Assembly (NCBI RefSeq): GCF_020497125.1
Contig: NC_059082.1
Span: 65,612,948 to 65,676,947 of the forward strand
Origin: Mauremys mutica
Lineage: Eukaryota > Chordata > Testudines > Geoemydidae
Reading direction: 5' to 3'
DNA: 64,000 nucleotides
The notes under the pieces are model-generated. The model was not told the origin of the DNA and did no database searches. It saw only the letters and a list, made by a program, of their open reading frames with translations. Below, piece after piece: positions 56,316 to 64,000 of this stretch (positions within the stretch are counted from its first letter, which is position 1; each line of letters opens with the position of its first letter). A program made the position numbers and the translations under genes.

Positions 56316-59300
56316 TGAATCTATTCCATGTTATATTGTGTCCCTTCCTTCTGAGTTTTGGAGCCAACAAGGTTCTGCACAGATCTTGAGGGTGGAGTGA
56401 GGGTGTCTACCTATGGAGAGAAGCTTGCAGAATCGGTCTTAAATCAGCTCTCTTTTGAGACTTATGTGCACATTTTAATGGGAAAGCAGTTTTAATTGAA
56501 TTGTGTAATTTAAGTGCATCTTACATTAAAATAATTGTGGATCTGACATGTAAAAAATGATTTACCTTGAAAATCTACTGAGAACAAGTTGGTAAAGAAC
56601 ACTTAGCTTTGTACTATGTTGCAAGAAGCAGAAAAAAAATTTCTGTAGCATGTGGGAATATTCAGTCTTCTGCCAATAGGTTAAAAAATACTATCTTTGT
56701 ACAACTTTCAGTAAAATGTTTTGTGTTATCCGCCTAATGTAATTGGCTTTCAAAAATTATAATGGATGATCCCATTTGACCAGGGCAAATGAAGAGTGGA
56801 TTGGCTGTAGTAGTAAAAAATTGCTGTGTTACATTTCCCTTCCTCTTTGTGGTTTTGATTTCTTGATGATTCTTAGGATAAACTTTCCAGCCATCCATGA
56901 TATCTTATGTAGGTAGCATCTGTTCTGGTTAAGAGGGTTGGAGAATATACAGAATGTGCTCTTTGTGCTCAGCAGCATTAACATGATGCAAGGACGGTGT
57001 TTTATTGCGCTGCAGGGACACCAGTTGTGATAGGAAGCACTGATTTTGTGCATGTTATATTTGCTAAAAAAAAGAGCCTTGATTAATAGCAATCAACAGA
57101 GAATCAAGTGAAATAGATAGAGGCTTGCATCGTGCTGGGAGGATGCAGGGAGCCTTGTCCTCTCCACTTGTATGTTTGCACAGGGGCTTTTGCCCCTCCT
57201 TGTGGGAAAGTGGCAATATAAGGCAGCCTTATTATGCACTGAGTATAAATGGGCCATTTTGAGTTTAGAACTTGTTGTGGGAACCAGGGACTAAGAATAA
57301 ATCTCTTCTCAAACTCATAATTTGAATTGTCTGTAGCTGATTATTCTAGTTACCAAAAGTGCATATTATCTAACATCCATATCAGTGATGGAAAACCTGG
57401 TAAAAATGGCACTTGGGACTGATTTTAGATGTCTAAAATCTAATCAATAACATGGATATTTTTTAGAGTATATTCCCTAGACTGAAATGAAAACCAAGCC
57501 AAAGAATACCTTGGTTTTTTTTTGGTTTTTTTTTTTGTTTTTGTTTTTTGAAGGGTTGGGGGAAGAGGAGGGAAATGCCTCTGACTTCTGCCTGGATGGT
57601 AAGAAACCCCATTATAGCACCACAACCACACTGTTCATCAAGATCAATAATAATCAATTCCACTTCATTGCTTACTGATCGTTCTTTTTTCAGTATGTTG
57701 AAGGAATAACTTTCTTCTCTATTGCAGCCAAGAAGTAAAGGAAATCTGAGGACAATGTTCAGGTAGAGAGCATATAGCTGATGATTAGCAATATTTTTCC
57801 CCTAACAGAATATTGATATTTCCTTTTCCTATTCAATAGCCTTGAAATAAAGGCTTCATCTTTGCTTTTAGTTTGGTATATGGTATATCATATTCATTTA
57901 TTTTAATTATTCTTTAAGTATAGTTTTTATATTTTATTTTTTGTTCATTTTGATTCCAATAATTGTATAGTCTAGTCTAGCATTTAAAAATATGTTTACA
58001 GTTTACTACTTTCAGGAGGTGGGGTAGACTGTAAATTATGGTGCATTTTAATTGGTCATTCAGTTCTGTACATACAGATTGTATGCCTAGAGACGAAGTA
58101 CTGCATAGGTCTTGTGCTGGTTTCTGTGCAGGTGTGTATTACACCCAGACACAACAGACCTTTAGGCAATCTCCTTGTTCTCTTTTTCTGTATGACTGCC
58201 AAATGTCTAGTGGCAGTCAGACAGACACCTTTCTTTCTCGTATTCATTGCAGGAGAGGAATTGCTATAGCGAGCACAAACTAGGAGCTGATCCCAAAGAG
58301 CTCCTAGTTCAAAAATCTTGATTTCAAGTATGGGGGCTCCATGGCTTGAATGCAACAGAGTCATAATAGGAGCCAAGTAACTTTCGGAGCTTTCCTGTAA
58401 AGTCTTGATTATGAACCTTGGCACCAGCATAGAACAAAAATATTCAACTGATCTTGTTACCATGTGAATTTCCCACCCTGGTGGTGGTGTACTAAGTCAA
58501 TGGAGAGAGTGTTAACAATGAGACATAGAGAAAGATTCTTTCTCTAAGCCACATAGACAAGACCCCAGCATCAGATGGCCTTTAAAAAGATGTTCTCTCC
58601 TTTTTCTCTTGTTTTAAAAGCCATTTTATACTATCTGGAACCAGATCTGTCATTCTTTTCAGAGATATGGATAAGAAATAGGCCTCTTATGTAAGGACAT
58701 AGAGGTAGAGGTCCTTCTAAAAATATCGCGGAAACCTCTTAAATAAGTGCATAGGAACTGCCATGGCAGAAAAGACCAGTAATCCACTGTGACTGCTAAG
58801 GGACGTGAAGCATTGTAGTGAACCAACCTATAGAGGATGTTTCTTCCTGGTTTGGGAGTGTTAGTGATTTGGTTTATGTTCTGAAGCATGAGGGCTTATA
58901 TCTATTCTAATTTTTTATTTAGTTGACACAGCTCATTAGAAATAGAAACCCTATATGTCAATTACATAATTTGTTTCGATGAGCAGAAAGTCTCGGAGAT
59001 ACATTTTGCTGATGTATTCTTCCTTTTATTTAATTAATTCATTATTTAGTGCTAATTTTAAAGCAATTAAAATCTTGATTTAGCAAGGTATTTGAGCAGG
59101 TGCCTAATTTTAAGCACATGTGTAGTCCCAGTGACTTCACTGGGAGTACTCATGTACTTAAGATTCTTGTTGAAATGGGGGTTTAATTAATTTTTAAGTG
59201 CTGTGGTAAGGTTAACACATAGTTAATTTGGACAGCATAGAAAACAGCATGAGTGAACAAAGGGCTGCAGAGGAGAGAGAATTTACATGGGTAAATATCT

Positions 59301-59830
59301 ATTCATACCTCTTAACTCCTGCACTAGGCTCCGAGACACACCACTAGGTATTTGCATTTGATATAGACTAGGTGTGCCATTTACCTATTGCTTAGGCTCA
59401 TGGAAATGTACTACACTGAATTGGGTCTCTGGCAATTAGCCCAAGGAGGAGCACCGGGACACTGGGATGCCAGTTAATTAGATTCAGCTGTGGAATCCAA
59501 TCAGTTCCAGAAGCACTGGCACTGTTTTATTTTCCTTTTTAATTTGCACCACTGGTGCAGTGCCTCTGCTTCCTCTGTCCTATTTCCTTTCCCTACCTTA
59601 CCCCCTACCTTTCAGTGACTTTCTGCATTTAGATGGGATGTACAGTGTACTGAGGGGGTTTTGTTTGCTGCAGGAAAGATTGTGTCTTGAATATATGGAG
59701 AAGCCCATTCCTCTCTGTAACAAAAGATATAAAAGCACCACATGGAAGAAAATAAGAATTCTACAGTGTTAGACTGAAACTCTGTTTGAGGAAGGTAAGT
59801 CTGCCTTCCTGTAGAATTACAGGTCATACA
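56316..59830. other. No gene; AT-rich unassigned DNA
   Basis: T-rich tract at 57512-57550. The 135-codon minus frame at 58056-58463 and the plus frame at 58038-58283 have no family resemblance. Nothing else recognised. Confidence 0.45.
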
Positions 59831-59960
59831 ATACAATGACCTTGTACAGCTAGTGAGGCCTGGGAAGGAAGTGGAGCCTTGAAATCCTAGAGTATAGAAT
59901 ATATATGTCAAGGCTTCCTTTCTCTCCCAGGCCTCACTAGTTGTACTTGTTCAGGGCTGT
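59831..59960. repeat. Foldback repeat, about 45-bp arms
   Basis: The left arm about 59837-59881 (TGACCTTGTACAGCTAGTGA, GGCCTGGGAAGG, GGAGCCTTGA) and right arm about 59908-59955 are inverted copies with a few mismatches, spacer about 26 bp. Weak symmetry extends outward (CTGCCTTCCTGTA against TAAGGCAGAG). Confidence 0.78.
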
Positions 59961-60057
59961 AAGGCAGAGAGAGAGGCAAATTATCTTCAAGGAGAGCAGG
60001 CTTCTCATTGGCCACTGACACTGGGATCTGTTGTGCAAATCCAGCCTGATTAGTAAC

Positions 60058-60248
60058 TACACCTCTACCTCGATATAACGCTGTCCTCGGGAGCCAAAAA
60101 ATCTTACCGTGTTATAGGTGAAACCTCATTATATTGAACTTGCTTTGATCTGCCGGAGTGTGCAGCCCCGCCCCCCGGAGCACTGCTTTACCGCGTTATA
60201 TCTGAATTCATGTTATATCGGGTCACGTTATATCAGGGTGAAGGTGTA
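60058..60248. mobile_element. Tc1/mariner-like MITE, 191 bp
   Basis: TACACCTCTACCTCGATATA, ACG at the left is mirrored by CGTTATATCAGGGTG, AAGGTGTA at the right, both ending in TA. Inside, GCGTTATATCTG and GTTATATCGGG repeat the subterminal motif. Short, GC-rich in the middle, non-coding. Confidence 0.82.
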
Positions 60249-60249
60249 T

Positions 60250-60546
60250 TAAGGCTAAGATTTTGTCATGGTTATTTTTAGTAAAAGTCACAGACAGGTT
60301 ATGGGCAATAAACAAAAATTCATGGAAGCCTGTGATCTGTCCCTTACTTTTACTAAAAATAACCATGACAAAATGGGGAGGAAGGCAGTCTCCCCTGCTG
60401 CCTACGGTGGCTGAGAGTGCCAGGGTCCTGTTTCCTTCTCTTTCCCCCTCCTCCCAACCCCCGTGGCTCCAGGGCTGAGCGGAAAATATCATGGAAATTC
60501 TGGAAATCATGGATTCCATGACCTCCGTGACAAAATCTTAGCCTTA
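60250..60546. mobile_element. TA-ended MITE with internal 29-bp perfect hairpin
   Basis: The ends TAAGGCTAAGATTTTGTCAT and TGACAAAATCTTAGCCTTA are inverted, with TA included at both ends. From about 60259 a 29-bp stretch, ATTTTGTCATGG then TTATTTTTAGTAAAAGT, is repeated as its exact reverse complement ending at about 60375. It adjoins the preceding MITE with 1 bp between them. Confidence 0.85.
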
Positions 60547-62596
60547 GTAACTATCTTATTAGTTGAAACGCCTAAGCACCTGTTACGAAAAGTGATGTGA
60601 GAATAAAATGGAAATCAACCCTTATGAAATAGGTGGATCAATTATTATTATGATTAGAGATACAGGGCTTGGTTCAGCCTTGGCTTAGGCTGGCTTCCAC
60701 TGGTGTGAATTAGAGCACAGTCCACCTAATGGTTGGAAGCCAGTTTGTAAATGGGTTGCAGTGGTGCGACTGCAAGGACCCTGCATATGGCCAGTGAATC
60801 TCTGTAAGTAGGTGCCATTTGTCAGGGACAGGGCATAGTCGGGGCAGAATCTACTGGAGAAGTTCTTTAGGAGTTCCTACCAAGTTTAAAGCTTCTTTCT
60901 CCCTGAAGAATCTGTGGACCAAGGTGTTGGTGCAAATATATAGGCAGGAACTTTCTCTGCCCTTGCCAATATTCCTTATAAACCTTTTCCAGGTGTCCCA
61001 CCATCATCTTTTCCATAGTATTACCCTAATGTATGTAACTTACTCCTGTACCAGAGATCTTGCTATTTAACAGCAGCTTGTAACAGAGAGCAGTTAAGAG
61101 AATGGCCTGTCATCAGAAAGTGCTTTATTGAAGAGAAAACTGTTTTGCTGAGAAAGGAAGAGACTCCTCAAACCACTTATTGCACTTATTGGAGCCTCAG
61201 TGTCTCAGGAAATTAAAGGCAACAACACAATTCTGCCAAGGGAAGAACTGCTTATGAGTTCCTTCCTACAGCTCTGTTCCACACAACTCAGGATATTTCT
61301 AATAGCATAGGGCTAACATGTGGAATCCCTTTGCAGTGTTTGGCTTTTCACTCTGATTCATTTCTGAGACTACTGCAATATTTGGGCACGTCGGAATGAG
61401 TCAAGGACAGAGTGCCTGTCTTGATTTTACTCATCCCAGTATAAGTTGTCAGTAACTCACTGAAGCCAATGGAATTACATTAGGTTTTTGCTGGTAATGA
61501 GAGGAGGATCAGGCCAGAGTGGTAGCCTTAATTTTAAATGCAAGTAGTTCCACTGATTATTTTTTTAAATTATTCACTGAAAGCCACTTTTGGCTGGCCC
61601 TGCATGTGGAAAAGAGAGGCAAAGTTTTCCTTCTCCCTCCTCCCCTTTTGCCCCTACACAGGTACCACCCACAAACCCATCCTTGCATTCTGTGAGTAAA
61701 AAGGTCAAAGTGTAGTGTTGACAATGGACACCTGGAAGAGGGTGGGAAGAGACAAGGGCATGGCTACTGTGTTGTCTCTTTCCTCTTGCACTGAGCTAGG
61801 TTGGCAAAGTGGGAACACTGTTAAAGGTATTTTGTTGGCCACTAGATGCAGCCTCCTTCGCTCCTGGAAGAGTTCTGGCTGAGTCAGCCACAGTGCTTCC
61901 AGTACCTGCTGCAGTGAAAGCCGTCTGCCATGCACACACATCATGTAGGCTATAGCTTAACCACAGGGTAGCCCCAACATCAATCCCTATATTATATTTT
62001 GACATAGATTTCGGTATTTTTATTTTTGCATTCCTCTCTGAATTGCTTACATTTCCTGAAAGGACTGGCTATTGGATTTATGGGCAGTGTCCAACACATC
62101 ATCCTGTGACACTGGACCTTGTTTTCTGATGAGGATTGTAGGGAACATTATTTGTTGCAAAGAAAGTGGCTTGACTTAACTGACAGACTGCTAGAACTGT
62201 TCTCTGAGCTTTTCAAATAAGGTCTGCTAATCGCAACACCTCATTAATTTGGCTATAACAACCTTCACACAAATGTTACCTGACTTCATTTTGCCCATAA
62301 AATGTTATCTCCATTTGTCAAAGTACTTGCCTGAGAACTGGGGCGCTTTCTGATTCAAGAAATTGCATGTGGGGGGGAGTTAAGAGCACAGAGTACAGTA
62401 GTATAGCCACTTAAGTGACACTCCAAACACACCAAAGCTGGATCTCAGTGGAAGTAATGTTTTATTATGCCAGGGGCCTAGATTAGTAATATCTCAATGT
62501 ACCACACACTGCTTTCTAAATTAATTATTCAATTCTCTTTTGCCTTCCTTATATTTCTTTCTTTGACTACTTCAGTTTCTGCAAAGAAAGATGGGA
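60547..62596. other. No gene; unassigned DNA
   Basis: A phrase of the dispersed type (CACTGAAGCCAATGGAATTAC) occurs near 61459. No other recognised feature. Confidence 0.5.
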
Positions 62597-62883
62597 TAGG
62601 GAAGCAGGCGGGCTCCAGACCCCAGCGCACCAAGCGCGTGCTTGGGGCGGCATGCTGTGGGGGGCGTTCTGCCTGTAGACGGGAGGGCTGCAGGCAGCTC
62701 CGGTGGACCTCCCGCAGGCGTGCCTGCGGATGCTCCACCGGAGCCGCGGGACCAGCAGACCCTCCGCAGGCATGTCTGCAGGAGGTCCACCAGAGCTGCG
62801 GGGCCGGCGACCGCCAGAGCGCCCCCGCGACGTGCCGCCATGCTTGGGGCGGCGAAATTGCTAGAGCCGCCCCTGTAGGGAAG
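62597..62883. mobile_element. hAT-like MITE, 271 bp, perfect 8-bp TSD
   Basis: The element 62605-62875 starts CAGGCGGGCTCCAGACC and ends TAGAGCCGCCCCTG with exact flanking duplications TAGGGAAG (62597-62604, 62876-62883). The interior GGTGGACCTCCCGCAGGCG, TGCCTGCGGATGCTCCACC is shared with the 15278-15529 copy. Frames of up to 158 codons crossing it are repeat-derived. Confidence 0.93.
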
Positions 62884-64000
62884 ATATAGGCTAAATCCGC
62901 TGCGACAATCATGGGACATAATTGACATGACAAGAATGACAGTAGATGCCATACTATGAATGGCCATTTTCCAGCAGTTCCAGCAGTGTATCATCTTGCT
63001 TAGCTGCTTGTTAGTTAGCGGCTCTGGGATTTCCTTTGGGCTTGCCATGTAATTGGGCTGCCATAGGGCTGCTGAAGCTTTTCATTTTTCCCAAACATAT
63101 TTTCAGTTCCCTCGTGCATCACTCTTCCATTTATCACTCTCCATTGCTTTAAGTCTATAGAGGCCTTTAAAGTATCCACGTACAATTTATCTTTTTTATT
63201 AATGCAAATACCCTATTACCAGTATCCCTTCATGTATTTTAACTGCACTCCAAAGTTGTTTACTTCCAGGGAATCAAAAGTAAACTCCACTTTACTTGCC
63301 CTTCAACAATCCCTTTGAATTCACATATAAAGTTTACTTCTGGATAAGGAATTTATTTTAAAAGCTGTTTCTTCATTATCTGCACTTATAAAGGTGGGAG
63401 CACTTTCATTTAAATATAATTAGCATGCCAAAATGTTTTGATCTTGCTTATCCTAGTCAGAAGCCTCATTAGCAGCAGTCTTCTACTGATGAGAAAATCT
63501 AACTTTGAGTTTTGGACTCTCTAGATCAAAGTCAAACTTTAGACTAAATTTGTCTTCATTCAGCATTTTTTAAAGTATAACTGTTTTTAAACAGCTTTTC
63601 CAAATATCACATTTTTATGGTGTAAGTAAATGAGTAGTGTGATTTGTGGATGTTTAATTGTAGATTTTCCTAAGGATGGACAGAGTGGCAAGTTCATGCT
63701 TTTGTTTCTTCATTAATTGATTTACAGCATAAGATTTCAAAAGAGAATTTTACATAAAAGCATAGCACTCTCACTCTCGTTTTTAACAGAGCAAAAAAAA
63801 AAAGTGCCAATGCCAAAAATCTAGAAAAAAATCTAATAACTTCTTCTGAGTCGGCTGCCTGTGTCTTGCAGATACATGTAATAAAAAAAGAATATGCATA
63901 AAGTTGTTGACACTCAATAGTTACACATTTAAGGCCAAACCACCTGGCTTTATTCATGACAGATTTGGGTCCCACTTCCTGACTTGTCGACCTCAATGGC
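62884..64000. other. No gene; AT-rich unassigned DNA
   Basis: No recognised element or supported frame up to the window edge. Confidence 0.5.

Noticed and set aside
57506..57551. Poly(T) tract as the tail of an antisense retrogene
   Set aside because: No coding resemblance to a known gene on the adjacent side and no flanking direct repeat seen.
58038..58463. Overlapping frames on both strands suggesting an exon
   Set aside because: Neither frame shows a known domain or paired splice sites.
62529..63048. Frames of 130-158 codons
   Set aside because: Explained by the CpG-rich hAT-like MITE at 62605-62875.

Overview
This window looks like gene-poor vertebrate nuclear DNA, most likely from a turtle (Testudines). 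It is AT-leaning with CpG-dense islands only inside transposons, contains no convincing protein-coding gene, and is dominated by interspersed repeats: CR1 LINEs, Penelope-like elements (PLEs), retroviral-type solo LTRs, 8-bp-TSD hAT-like elements, TA-flanked MITEs, a MITE family with termini containing GTCTACACT, and tRNA-derived SINEs. The turtle assignment rests on my recollection of these repeat families; a related sauropsid is not excluded. The DNA is best read as intergenic or as deep intron.

Layout. 1-3545: a minus-strand PLE (RT fragments, then an N-terminal fragment) split by a plus-strand solo LTR at 1045-2039, followed by a CR1 3' end and a CR1 tail. 4.9-9.5 kb: tRNA-SINE material, including head-to-head tRNA-like pairs, two TA-flanked MITEs (one about 0.9 kb with a C-rich minisatellite), a GTCTACACT MITE and two short PLE tails. 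13-22 kb: two antisense solo LTRs (13090-14390, 20605-21871) with a hAT-like MITE between them and an unassigned degraded open frame near 17.1-17.8 kb. 22.9-30.7 kb: a PLE insertion containing a perfect 92-bp palindrome, MITEs, a SINE, a pogo/Tigger-like element with a GT microsatellite, and a 1.1-kb PLE keeping a GIY-YIG endonuclease-like frame. 31-38 kb: a GTCTACACT MITE and three hAT-like elements. 39-45 kb: CpG-rich GTCTACACT MITEs and two abutting CR1 fragments. 45-64 kb: mostly non-repetitive or very old DNA with a SINE, a CR1 RT fragment, a possible LTR, foldback elements and a late hAT-like MITE.

No genes act together here. The informative layer is insertion history: many target-site duplications are still readable (4 bp for LTRs, 8 bp for hAT-like elements, TA for mariner-like elements, 9-14 bp for PLEs). 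These define exact element boundaries and some of the nesting order. All family names are by eye; no alignment or database search was run.
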